From: UBA1081 sp964454355
Lineage (GTDB): Bacteria; Bacillota; Clostridia; Oscillospirales; Acutalibacteraceae
Length of the DNA stretch: 17,680 nucleotides
Direction: 5' to 3'
NCBI GenBank assembly: GCA_964454355.1
Contig: CAYVTA010000037.1
Coordinates: 1-17,680, forward strand
In this document: positions 7,754 to 15,115 of the stretch, one piece after another
How the letters are laid out: every line of letters begins with the position of its first letter
Numbering within the stretch: position 1 is the first letter of the stretch
The notes under the pieces: model-generated
Databases searched by the model: none
What the model was told of the DNA's origin: nothing
The model's input: only the letters and a program-made list of their open reading frames with translations
Made by a program: the position numbers and the translations under genes

Positions 7754-8521
7754 ATGAAAAGGACATCAGCGTTAATATTGACTTTGCTGTTTTGTCTGTT
7801 GATGCCCCTGTCGGCATTTGCCGATGATGTTTACATAATTGAAGACGGTGAAGATGATTTTATTGCCGTGGTGGAAACTACCACAGCGGCGGAGACTGAA
7901 ACAACTACAAAATCCTCCGATGAAAATGTTTTAGGTATGGATACAGACTCTATCGGTGAGTATATAAACGGAATTGCGGACAAGCTTAGCGGCGGTGTTG
8001 ATTCTGTGTTGGGAGGTCTTGATGACTTCGACTTTAACTTTGATTTTGGAAACAGCAACAGTACAGATGAAGAAACTGCAGCCTCTACAACAATTTCCGG
8101 TATTCAGGCGGCTGAGTATACTCAGGCTAATCAGTCAAGCTCAATGACAACATATCCCAATTCGGAAAATAACGGACAGCAGAATCAGGAGACTGTAGGT
8201 GAAACAACAACTCAGTCCTCTGCACTACAGGAGGAAGAACTTCCTTCGGTGCTTATTATTAACAATACAAACGGTAATTCAAACACTGTTTCCGGCAGTA
8301 CACTTACAATACTTGTGTTTGTTGCGGCTGTTGTACTGCTTGTGCTTGTTGTGATTATCGTTCTTATTGTAATGACAAGAAAAACCGAATTTAATTCGGC
8401 AGTTAAAAGCAAGTCTACTTTACCTACCGTTGAAAGACCTAGTGCATTGGCACAATTTATAGAGGATGATATTCCGGACGACGGTAAGGATTACAGCGAT
8501 ATTGCATATTGGAATAAATAA
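7754..8521 (+). CDS. Thr-rich single-pass surface protein, function unknown
   Basis: I do not recognise a family. The 255 residues show a signal peptide (cleavage after SAFA, about 23), an acidic and Thr-rich segment with ETTT-type runs (41-53), a short helical stretch (about 61-92) and an acidic DDFDFNFDFG patch. A low-complexity Asn/Gln/Ser/Thr region follows to about 180, then a long hydrophobic helix (about 183-207, STLTILVFVAAVVLLVLVV) with a stop-transfer TRK, and a 45-residue acidic cytosolic tail ending DYSDIAYWNK. The layout is that of a cell-surface stalk with O-glycosylation potential. GGAAGAG (7738-7744) precedes the ATG by 9 nt. The next gene starts 18 nt after its stop, so the two are probably cotranscribed. 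Confidence 0.75.
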   Translation: MKRTSALILTLLFCLLMPLSAFADDVYIIEDGEDDFIAVVETTTAAETETTTKSSDENVLGMDTDSIGEYINGIADKLSGGVDSVLGGLDDFDFNFDFGNSNSTDEETAASTTISGIQAAEYTQANQSSSMTTYPNSENNGQQNQETVGETTTQSSALQEEELPSVLIINNTNGNSNTVSGSTLTILVFVAAVVLLVLVVIIVLIVMTRKTEFNSAVKSKSTLPTVERPSALAQFIEDDIPDDGKDYSDIAYWNK

Positions 8522-8539
8522 TTTCGGAGCAGATGATTT

Positions 8540-9250
8540 ATGAAAAGAATTAATTGGTTTTCGTTTTTGTTATCCGCTTTGATTCTTATGTCTGCGTGTT
8601 TTGTGGGTTCTTCTGCTGAGGGTATCAATCTTGATGAGCTTATCCCTACAACTACAAAGGAAGAAACCACAGTTCAGAGTGACACTTCTGATGATACTTT
8701 GACTCAGGTGGATTCATTTCTTCAGGAATTAGGTGTAGGATATCAAATAACAGAAATAATTATTTATATGCAGCAGGGAAATTCCTTCGCCGACTGGGTT
8801 GAGGAAAAGTATGGTGACAGCGTAGATATTCCTGAATCTATCAGAGAAATGTCTACTGCAGAGCTTGTTCTGTATTTAATGGGAAGTGCACTTGATACGG
8901 AGACAACAACCGAAAGCTCAGGTGACAGCTATATTTCCCTGTTCCCCGAAGATGAATCGGATGATGATTCTCAGTCTTCTGATGACGGTATTTCAACTAC
9001 TGTAAACACGGAAGAAACAACAGTGATTAAAAATGATTTGAATGCAGGTCTGTATACAACAGGCGATGTAAATTCAGACGGCAAAATCACGTCACTTGAT
9101 GCAAGGCTTGTTCTCAGAGCTGCATCTAAGCTTGAGAGCCTTTCAGCTGTTGAAGCTTCTGCTGCTGATGTTAACGGTGACGGCGTAATTACAGCAAAGG
9201 ATGCACGAAGCATTTTGAGATACAGTGCTAAATTAACAACAGGCTTCTGA
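8540..9250 (+). CDS. Secreted dockerin protein without recognisable catalytic domain
   Basis: The 236 residues comprise a signal peptide, a Thr/Glu/Asp linker (PTTTKEETT), a small predicted helical domain (about 53-117), a second Asp/Ser-rich linker and a complete C-terminal dockerin (about 175-236). The dockerin loops are DVNSDGKITSLD with helix DARLVLRAASKL, and DVNGDGVITAKD with helix DARSILRYSAKL. Dockerins normally attach a protein to a cohesin. The signal end reads LILMSACFVGSSAEG, so either signal peptidase I (after SSA) or lipoprotein processing at Cys20 is possible. Met at the -3 position makes the lipobox weak. GGAG (8526-8529) is 10 nt before the ATG. The helical domain matches nothing I know. 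The protein could be a ligand for the cohesin-like protein at 6852-7565 (inference). Confidence 0.85.
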   Translation: MKRINWFSFLLSALILMSACFVGSSAEGINLDELIPTTTKEETTVQSDTSDDTLTQVDSFLQELGVGYQITEIIIYMQQGNSFADWVEEKYGDSVDIPESIREMSTAELVLYLMGSALDTETTTESSGDSYISLFPEDESDDDSQSSDDGISTTVNTEETTVIKNDLNAGLYTTGDVNSDGKITSLDARLVLRAASKLESLSAVEASAADVNGDGVITAKDARSILRYSAKLTTGF

Positions 9251-9280
9251 GCTGTTCTTTAATAATGAAGGAGAATGTTT

Positions 9281-10447
9281 ATGAAAAATAGCCTTCGGAA
9301 AATTTTAATAATGTTAGTGACGGTTATCTTAACCTTGAGTGTGCAGGTGTCCGTCAGTGCAATTGATTTGGGAGAGAATCTCAACTGGGATGCTGTTACT
9401 GATCTTATAGGTCAGATTTTTCCCGATACTACAACTACTGCTGAAAATCCTGAAAATACAACCGCCGATTCTGAAACAACTACCGCTGACGGCGGTGAAA
9501 ACAGCGGCAATGAAGATTCCAGCAATGCTGTAAGCAGCAGCGGTTCGAGTTTGGCTCCTTCAAATCAGGAAGAGGTATCTGCAAGTGAGACGCAGCCTTC
9601 TACTGTGTATTATCCTGTTGCTACTACAGCTTATGATGACAGTAATATTGCCGTAACAACCACTGAACCTGCAGGTGATGAGGAAGAAGATTCATCTCTT
9701 TCTTTTGATTCATCACTTTCAGCACTTCTTGAGGATGATTCAGCGGCAGTCATTATTCAGACTCCCACAGAGAGTTATACTATTGAGGGACTTATTGTTC
9801 AGAATGATAATAAGACTGAGGATAAGTTTACATGGCAAATAGGTGCGCTTATTGCAGCAGCAGTGCTTTTTGTAATACTTCTTGCTCTTATTGCAGCACT
9901 TTTGATTCAGAACTCAAAAAAGAAAAAAGAAGAGGCTGAATTAAACGGGCCTTATGGTGAAGGCAATAAAAATGATGGGGCAGTTCCCGTTGAAGTTATG
10001 ACTCCCGAACGAATTGCTGAGCTTTTAGGCAGTGCGGCCGGCAGAAATGTATCTTCCGGTTATGAAGGAATATCCGATTTTGATAGGATGTCCGGTGAAG
10101 AAACTGCTGCGGCAATAAAGGCTGCTGCACTTATGGGACAGCTTTCACATTCTTATTCCGATCCCATTCTCAGAAAGTATACTGATGAGCCCGTTATGAT
10201 TTCTCCATCTTCTACTCCGTTGCCTGATATAGATGCGGCAACAGTTGCTGATATACTTGAAGCTACTGATTATATGCTTGATGATATGAATCCGGATGAA
10301 AAGTACGCAAAGTATTCTGACGGTGGAGAAAGTACGCTCGCTACGCCTGAAAATATCAATATAAACGGCAGAATATGCCCTGATTGCGGTAATGATGTTC
10401 CCGTTGATGATGTTTTCTGCCACAATTGCGGAACTTATATAGGTTGA
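9281..10447 (+). CDS. Single-pass membrane protein with Thr-rich ectodomain and C-terminal zinc ribbon
   Basis: This 388-residue protein has a signal peptide (cleavage near SVSA, 24-27), an extracellular part rich in Thr, Ser and acidic residues (about 28-183), a TM helix (about 186-210, IGALIAAAVLFVILLALIAALL) with the stop-transfer SKKKKEE, and a cytosolic part of about 175 residues. The cytosolic part holds helical segments (TPERIAELLGSAAG; EETAAAIKAAALMGQL) and ends in a treble-Cys zinc ribbon. The ribbon is Cys366-x2-Cys369-x10-Cys380-x2-Cys383 (CPDCG ... CHNCG). The ATG at 9281 was chosen because AAGGAG (9268-9273) lies 7 nt before it; the ATG at 9275 is too close. Zinc ribbons of this type usually serve binding or scaffolding roles. 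The function is unknown. It is probably cotranscribed with the genes before it. Confidence 0.8.
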   Translation: MKNSLRKILIMLVTVILTLSVQVSVSAIDLGENLNWDAVTDLIGQIFPDTTTTAENPENTTADSETTTADGGENSGNEDSSNAVSSSGSSLAPSNQEEVSASETQPSTVYYPVATTAYDDSNIAVTTTEPAGDEEEDSSLSFDSSLSALLEDDSAAVIIQTPTESYTIEGLIVQNDNKTEDKFTWQIGALIAAAVLFVILLALIAALLIQNSKKKKEEAELNGPYGEGNKNDGAVPVEVMTPERIAELLGSAAGRNVSSGYEGISDFDRMSGEETAAAIKAAALMGQLSHSYSDPILRKYTDEPVMISPSSTPLPDIDAATVADILEATDYMLDDMNPDEKYAKYSDGGESTLATPENININGRICPDCGNDVPVDDVFCHNCGTYIG

Positions 10448-10452
10448 TTTTG

Positions 10453-10488
10453 TGCCGGAGCTGCATGATGTTGCGGTTCCGGCATTTT
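10453..10488 (+). terminator. Long hairpin between two envelope genes (terminator or attenuator)
   Basis: TGCCGGAGCTGCA (10453-10465) pairs along its full 13 bases with 10472-10484 (two G-T pairs), with the 6-nt loop 10466-10471, then TTTT. It starts 5 nt after the stop of the zinc-ribbon gene and ends 42 nt before the next ATG. The short T-run suggests partial termination or an mRNA-stabilising hairpin. Confidence 0.65.
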
Positions 10489-10526
10489 GGTTAGGCTCCG
10501 GGCAGTCTAAAGGAGGATTTTTTATT

Positions 10527-11324
10527 ATGAATAAAGCAAAAGCAATTTTTGCTGCTGTTATCGTGGTTGCTGTAGCAGGAGCTTCAGCTGTATTTTGGCA
10601 GTTAAATGAAAAAGGTATAATAGGAAACGAAGAGGAAACTACAACTGCATATTCAGCAGATTCCGAGGTGAATACAAAGGCATCTGAAATAAACAATGAG
10701 AATAAAGATACTGAAAACAGTAATACTGTGACGGAAAGCACTGCTGCACTGGATGATAAGAACACAACAGTATCTTACGACACAAAAAATGAGGATATAA
10801 ATGAATTTTTATCTGTTTTTTCCAAGGTTTATTTTTCAGAGGACAAGGCTTATTCTCAGAGTGATTATGATACATATGAGCTTATCCGTTTTGCTTATTC
10901 TGTTACATTGATGAATAACAGCTCTGCAGTGACGCTTGCACGTGTTGATGATGAAATAGGCTACTACCACAAAATCAGTGCCGATACAGTTAATGAAGTG
11001 CTTGAAAAGTATCTGGGGGTAACTGTTGAAAAGAAAAGCGTTTACACAGAGAAAACATACTCGTTCTTTAAGTATTCTGAAGGCTGTTTCTATTCTCCTG
11101 CTGCTGACGGTATAGGTTATGTAAATACAACCATTTCAGACTCTGTGACAGAGATTGATAATATTCTTTATGTTGATTTTACCGTGTATGCTTCAGGCGT
11201 TACTACGGACATGACAAGTCAGCAGGCAAGACGTGCAAGCAGCGATAACTACGCTGTAGGAAGTGCAAAAATTGATGTTAGCGACGGCAAATTTACACTC
11301 ATTTACTATGAAATAGAGCAGTAA
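10527..11324 (+). CDS. Membrane-anchored ectodomain protein, function unknown
   Basis: I do not recognise a family. The 265 residues begin with an uncleaved-looking N-terminal TM helix (about 6-24, AIFAAVIVVAVAGASAVFW), then a Thr/Glu/Asn-rich linker (about 35-85), then a folded-looking alpha/beta domain (about 90-265). That domain contains two helices (INEFLSVFSKVYF; TYELIRFAYSVTLMN) and a series of strands ending KIDVSDGKFTLIYYEIEQ. AAAGGAGGA (10509-10517) sits 9 nt before the ATG at 10527; an upstream in-frame extension into the hairpin was not accepted. The charge pattern suggests the C-terminus is outside. Because the gene follows one ending in a zinc ribbon, a relation to ribbon-TM-ectodomain proteins of the TcaA/YvbJ type was considered, but the sequence does not show it. 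Confidence 0.75.
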   Translation: MNKAKAIFAAVIVVAVAGASAVFWQLNEKGIIGNEEETTTAYSADSEVNTKASEINNENKDTENSNTVTESTAALDDKNTTVSYDTKNEDINEFLSVFSKVYFSEDKAYSQSDYDTYELIRFAYSVTLMNNSSAVTLARVDDEIGYYHKISADTVNEVLEKYLGVTVEKKSVYTEKTYSFFKYSEGCFYSPAADGIGYVNTTISDSVTEIDNILYVDFTVYASGVTTDMTSQQARRASSDNYAVGSAKIDVSDGKFTLIYYEIEQ

Positions 11325-11410
11325 CCTGCTTATGGAAAATATTTTAGACAAATGTCAAATTGCAAATTTTGAATCAAAGAAAGTTTGTGTATTATCACGA
11401 ATAAAAAGTG

Positions 11411-11439
11411 TTGAATTGACTTGCCTGATGTGATATTAT
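11411..11439 (+). promoter_or_regulatory. Promoter of the small dockerin gene
   Basis: TTGAAT (11411-11416), 17 bp, then TATTAT (11434-11439) with an extended -10 TGA directly before it. The predicted start near 11446 leaves a leader of about 55 nt. An overlapping TTGACT (11416-11421)/TATAAG (11437-11442) pair has 15-bp spacing. Confidence 0.6.
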
Positions 11440-11503
11440 AAGTATGTTCTTGTCAATACGACGGACGAGAAAATAATATACATTATTCAGGAGGAAATTT
11501 GAG

Positions 11504-11884
11504 ATGACTAAAAATCTTAAGACACTTATTTGTTGTATTCTTACACTTGCACTTGTAGGCGCTACTGTTGTTTTTGTATTTGCCGGCAATGACAGCGTTG
11601 CTGTAACAGAGGCTGAGACAGGTACAGAAGTTGAATCTGTAGTTGAGGTTGAGTCTGAACCCGAGTCAGAAGCATCTTCCATCGTTATTGGTGACGTAAA
11701 CGGTGATGGTGAAATTACAGCTAAAGATGCTCGTCTTGCTCTTCGTATTTCTGCTAAACTTGATGTTCCCACTGCAGATCAGAAGGTTGCTGCTGATGTA
11801 AACGGTGACGGTGATGTTACAGCAAAGGACGCAAGAAGCATCCTCAGATATTCAGCAAAGCTTGACACAGCATTTGCTGCATAA
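11504..11884 (+). CDS. Small secreted stand-alone dockerin protein
   Basis: This 126-residue protein consists of a hydrophobic signal sequence (about 5-27, ICCILTLALVGATVVFVFAG), a Val/Glu/Ser linker (about 33-60) and a complete dockerin to the end. The loops are DVNGDGEITAKD with helix DARLALRISAKL, and DVNGDGDVTAKD with helix DARSILRYSAKL. Both calcium loops have all expected ligands. No other domain is present, so the protein seems to be only a secreted or membrane-tethered docking module. Whether the signal is cleaved is unclear. AGGAGG with 8 to 10 nt spacing precedes the ATG. With its own promoter (11411-11439) and terminator (11908-11939) it is probably monocistronic. It could occupy, cap or bridge cohesin sites (inference). 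Confidence 0.88.
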   Translation: MTKNLKTLICCILTLALVGATVVFVFAGNDSVAVTEAETGTEVESVVEVESEPESEASSIVIGDVNGDGEITAKDARLALRISAKLDVPTADQKVAADVNGDGDVTAKDARSILRYSAKLDTAFAA

Positions 11885-11907
11885 TCAGAGTTTTTGAATC
11901 AGATTTT

Positions 11908-11939
11908 AAACAGAGCGGAGTTATCTGCTCTGTTTTTTT
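11908..11939 (+). terminator. Intrinsic terminator of the small dockerin gene
   Basis: AACAGAGC (11909-11916) pairs perfectly with GCTCTGTT (11927-11934), with an inner GGA/TCT extension, followed by T5-6. It lies 24 nt after the stop. The opposite strand has only a short T-run after the hairpin, so any bidirectional function is weak. Confidence 0.92.
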
Positions 11940-11948
11940 ATATATAGG

Positions 11949-11974
11949 AAATTGCTCGCTTTTGTGAGCAATTT
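11949..11974. other. Inverted repeat between convergent genes
   Basis: AAATTGCTC (11949-11957) and GAGCAATTT (11966-11974) form a perfect 9-bp stem with an 8-nt loop. There is no T-run on either strand. It lies between the small dockerin gene and the oppositely oriented oxidoreductase gene, and may protect the 3' end of the minus-strand transcript. I see no gene in 11940-12047. Confidence 0.5.
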
Positions 11975-12047
11975 GCTTATATCAAGAAACACCTTCACCT
12001 CAAGATTTGGGGCTGGGAGTTGATAAATCGTAAGATTTTTTCTTACT

Positions 12048-13358
12048 TTAAATATCACTGTATTTTTTGCACCACTGGCTGACGGCTTGTTTTTCATATT
12101 TTTCGGGCATTTCTGAAAACACTTTTTTTGAGAAATTATTTCTTGCGAGAGTTTTTGCGGCGTTTGCAACAACCGGAAGCTTTGGAATCACTTTTATGAT
12201 TTTCTGAATGATATATGATGCGTTGAATTGTGTTTCGGAATCGAAGGAAAGCTCCTTTTGACTTAACAGCTCCTTTTCCAGAATATAATCTATGTCATCA
12301 GCAGTCAGTTGAGATGCAAGCTCACGCAGTTTGTCCGCCATTACAAGATTGCAGCCTATCTTATTGAAATAGTCTTTTTGATATTTCCATAGTGTTTCAC
12401 AAGTAAAAATAGAATTTCTGTCAGCAATTACTGCATCGGCAAGCAATTTTCCGGCTCTTATACTGTTTGCAATGCCTGAACCCGTTATGGGAATTGTCAT
12501 AGATGCACTGTCACCTACTGCGGCATAGCCGTCGGCAATAATCAGCGGCAATGTCCTTCCTAACGGGATTCTTTCCACGTTTCCGCCCCTTACAATTTCG
12601 TTGCCTATTCCCGGATTGTCATTTTTTAAATCATTTACGGCGTCTTCTATGTTTTTATCTGTAAGCTCAGTGCCGAATCTTCCAACAAGAATGTCAAAAT
12701 AATCCTTGTGTGACACAACCCATGAGATTCCTGGCAGTCTCATATGAAAAAAGTGTACGGTATAGCGATTCTCGGGGTTTACGGGAGATTTTCTTTTGTA
12801 GTATGCTCTGTAAACGGTAAAAATATTGTTGTCTGCAAAATCATTTTGAATTGAAAATTTACTCGGAAGCAAGCTTCTTACGGGAGAATCAATTCCTCCT
12901 CCGTCAATTACAAGGTCGGCAAAAACGGGAATATATTTGTCCCATTTTTTTATTATTACTCCGATAACTTTGTTGGAGTCAGTTAACGGACTTATAACTT
13001 GAGTGTCAAATCTGAATTTAACGCCCTTTTTCTGTGCGTAATCTACAAGATAAGCTATCAGATACTTTCTGTCCATTAGACAGTTTGTGCCGTCACTGCT
13101 GTCAGGCATAGTTATTCTTACGGTTTTTGCAGGGTTTGTGTATGCAACGGGCAATGCCTGCTCATATTTGTTTGCAGGAGGTCTTGGGATGCCCGCATCA
13201 TCAAAACAGGTTATTCTGAATGGGTCGCACCAGTCGTATCCTAACTCCCTGCACTTTTTCTTTTCAAAAACAGTAACATCATAGCCTTTTTCCGCAAGAA
13301 TTGCAGCAGCAGTGACAGCTCCGTGTCCGGCTCCTACTACGATGATCTTTTTTTTCAT
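12048..13358 (-). CDS. FAD-dependent oxidoreductase, geranylgeranyl-reductase-like
   Basis: The 436-residue protein has an N-terminal Rossmann FAD-binding motif (IIVVGAGHGAVTAAAIL, Gly9-x-Gly11-x-Gly13) ending in an acidic residue of the second strand (TVFEKKK). It also has the second FAD motif AAVGDSASMTIPITGSGI (about 279-296). This layout is that of the geranylgeranyl reductase/PHBH-like flavoproteins, which reduce isoprenoid double bonds or hydroxylate substrates. In the substrate region, the family's PGYxWxFP-type motif appears as LPGISWVVSHKDYFDILVG (208-226), so the FP is replaced and the substrate may differ. The C-terminal 100 residues are helical and basic. No TM helix is seen. The ATG at 13356-13358 has GAGGTG upstream on the minus strand. 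The gene stands alone, divergent from a sugar symporter. Confidence 0.82.
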   Translation of the reverse strand: MKKKIIVVGAGHGAVTAAAILAEKGYDVTVFEKKKCRELGYDWCDPFRITCFDDAGIPRPPANKYEQALPVAYTNPAKTVRITMPDSSDGTNCLMDRKYLIAYLVDYAQKKGVKFRFDTQVISPLTDSNKVIGVIIKKWDKYIPVFADLVIDGGGIDSPVRSLLPSKFSIQNDFADNNIFTVYRAYYKRKSPVNPENRYTVHFFHMRLPGISWVVSHKDYFDILVGRFGTELTDKNIEDAVNDLKNDNPGIGNEIVRGGNVERIPLGRTLPLIIADGYAAVGDSASMTIPITGSGIANSIRAGKLLADAVIADRNSIFTCETLWKYQKDYFNKIGCNLVMADKLRELASQLTADDIDYILEKELLSQKELSFDSETQFNASYIIQKIIKVIPKLPVVANAAKTLARNNFSKKVFSEMPEKYEKQAVSQWCKKYSDI

Positions 13359-13461
13359 ATGATACCCACCTCATTGTTGTTTCTATATATAAAATATGGT
13401 CAAGATTAGAAGAACTAATAATAAATTTAACAAAAAAATTGATATGTATACAGAATAATTG

Positions 13462-13490
13462 TTGCAATTTAAGAAAAAGCGTGTTATAAT
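13462..13490 (+). promoter_or_regulatory. Extended -10 promoter of the symporter gene
   Basis: TTGCAA (13462-13467), 17 bp, TATAAT (13485-13490) with a TGT extended element just before it. It sits in the 170-bp divergent gap, where an AAATTG/CAATTT inverted repeat (13436-13441/13465-13470) overlaps the -35 and could be an operator (weak). Confidence 0.78.
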
Positions 13491-13528
13491 ATGGTCATTG
13501 TGAAATACATTGGAGAGGAGTTTTAGAT

Positions 13529-15103
13529 TTGGCTGATAATAATGCAACGCAGAAACAGCTCGAAGGACTTAATACCGATTATGTCTATGAAAACCGAAGA
13601 TATGTCGGCAGAAAAGAAACCGTAGGTTTTGTTCTTTGGGATGCAGCTCAAAGCTTTAACATTGATAAATATTCCGACCGTTTTATAACTAACATCGTTC
13701 AGGTTGACTTGTCACTTCAGATGATTGAACAGACAATCAACGGTATATGGGATATTGTAAACGATATTTTTATGGGAGCGATGGTTGATAAAACCCGTAC
13801 TCGTTGGGGTAAGTTCAGACCCTATCTTTTAGCTCTTGCCGTTCCCGGACTTATAGGAACTTGTCTTTACTGGCTTATGCCTCTTATTTTTACAGACAGA
13901 ACCTCAATGGATATCACAAAATTCGTATTCTATGTTCTGCTTGCTTTTATCAGAGAAGGTATCGGAACATTCCAGACTATTGCAAGAAACGGCCTCTTAT
14001 CGACGATAACGCCGCATCCGGTCGATCGAACGAGACTGATTACCTTGGCGAACTTTGCTTCGGGTACTTTCGGAGAAAAGCTTCCCGAACAGATTACAAC
14101 CGTTATTCTTGATATTATTGATAACAGCACCTTTAAGACATCAAAGAATACACTTTATTTGACAACATTTGTTGGTATGGGTATATTTACAACTTTGGTT
14201 TCCAGCGGTATGTCAATGTGGTTCTTTATGAACTCAAAAGAACGAATTATGCAGTCGGTTGAATCACCGGATATTATGCAAGGTGTTAAATCGATTGTCA
14301 ATAACAAGCCTATTCTTTTGATTACTCTATCTGATTTCTTGGGCGGTTTCAGTATCGGCGGAAGTAAGAGTGACTATTACATAGACGTTCTTCATTTTGC
14401 ATCAATGACAATGGTAACAGGTATTGCGGCAGCTCCCATCAGCCCCATTTCATATGCATATGTTCCCTTCTTAAGAAGACATTTCTCCAGCCGTTTCTTG
14501 TATATCGGCAGTAACTACATTTCACAAATCCTTAACTTCTTTGTATTCTTTGTTGGCTGTATCGGCATGAACTGGAAGACAAAGAAGGGCGGCTTCTATC
14601 AGAACACCGTCGCAATGATTATAATTATGTCAGTTTACGAGCTTATTTGGACATTGTTCTATGGCACAAAGTCTGTTATCGGTACAGAAATGTACAATGA
14701 AGCAATGGACTATTGCGAATGGAAGAATGGTTACCGTACAGAGGCTATGACATCTGTTGCGAAAGATATTGCTGCAAAGGTTTCTTCAAAAGTTTCGTCT
14801 CTTGTAAGAACTTGGCTTAAGAAGCTTATCAAGTATGATCAGGCTGCTTATGTATCAGGTAAGGAACAGTCAGACAGCGTTAAGTTTTATCTTTTCGCAA
14901 TGTTTACTATCATTCCTGCTGTTACAGGTCTTTTCGGTATTATTCCGATGCTCTTCTACGATCTTGATGGTAAAAAGAAAGAGCTTATGTACGCAGAGCT
15001 TCTTGAAAGACGTGCGGCAATTCAGAAGGTTGCAGATGCGGGTGACAGTGAAGCCCTTGAAGCTGAAAGCAGAAAGCAGCTTGAAAGCATCGAAAAGAAA
15101 TAA
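13529..15103 (+). CDS. GPH-family (MFS) sugar:cation symporter-like transporter
   Basis: This protein is of the glycoside-pentoside-hexuronide:cation symporter group, which imports sugars or their glycosides with Na+ or H+. The clearest mark is the loop DKTRTRWGKFRPY (about 87-99). It is supported by IWDIVNDIFMGAMVD before it, by TPHPVDRTRLITLANFAS in the middle, and by the late segment EAMDYCEWKNGYRTEAM, which corresponds to the DYxEWKTGxR motif of GPH proteins. The 524 residues are longer than the usual 450-500, with polar extensions at both ends and an Ala/Glu/Lys-rich C-terminal tail. The start is TTG at 13529, placed 8 nt after GGAGAGGAG (13512-13520); no ATG fits this site. The substrate cannot be told from sequence. 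A strong terminator follows 12 nt after the stop, so the gene is monocistronic. Confidence 0.9.
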   Translation: MADNNATQKQLEGLNTDYVYENRRYVGRKETVGFVLWDAAQSFNIDKYSDRFITNIVQVDLSLQMIEQTINGIWDIVNDIFMGAMVDKTRTRWGKFRPYLLALAVPGLIGTCLYWLMPLIFTDRTSMDITKFVFYVLLAFIREGIGTFQTIARNGLLSTITPHPVDRTRLITLANFASGTFGEKLPEQITTVILDIIDNSTFKTSKNTLYLTTFVGMGIFTTLVSSGMSMWFFMNSKERIMQSVESPDIMQGVKSIVNNKPILLITLSDFLGGFSIGGSKSDYYIDVLHFASMTMVTGIAAAPISPISYAYVPFLRRHFSSRFLYIGSNYISQILNFFVFFVGCIGMNWKTKKGGFYQNTVAMIIIMSVYELIWTLFYGTKSVIGTEMYNEAMDYCEWKNGYRTEAMTSVAKDIAAKVSSKVSSLVRTWLKKLIKYDQAAYVSGKEQSDSVKFYLFAMFTIIPAVTGLFGIIPMLFYDLDGKKKELMYAELLERRAAIQKVADAGDSEALEAESRKQLESIEKK

Positions 15104-15115
15104 ATATGTTTGCTT

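Noticed and set aside
10452..10526. N-terminal extension of the 10527 gene
   Set aside because: The extra 25 codons coincide with a hairpin and the ribosome site AAAGGAGGA, which points to the ATG at 10527, directly before the TM helix.
10145..10765. 206-codon open frame on the minus strand
   Set aside because: It lies opposite two well-supported plus-strand genes, has a low-complexity Ser/Val/Ile composition typical of an antisense shadow, and has no ribosome binding site that I can see.
12030..12046. Hairpin GTAAGA/TCTTAC at the end of the minus-strand oxidoreductase as its terminator
   Set aside because: The stem is only 6 bp, its T-run is the loop on the plus strand, and no T-run follows on the minus strand.
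13398..13403. TTGACC on the minus strand as -35 of the oxidoreductase gene
   Set aside because: No acceptable -10 lies 16-18 bp downstream; the AT-rich TATATA is too close.
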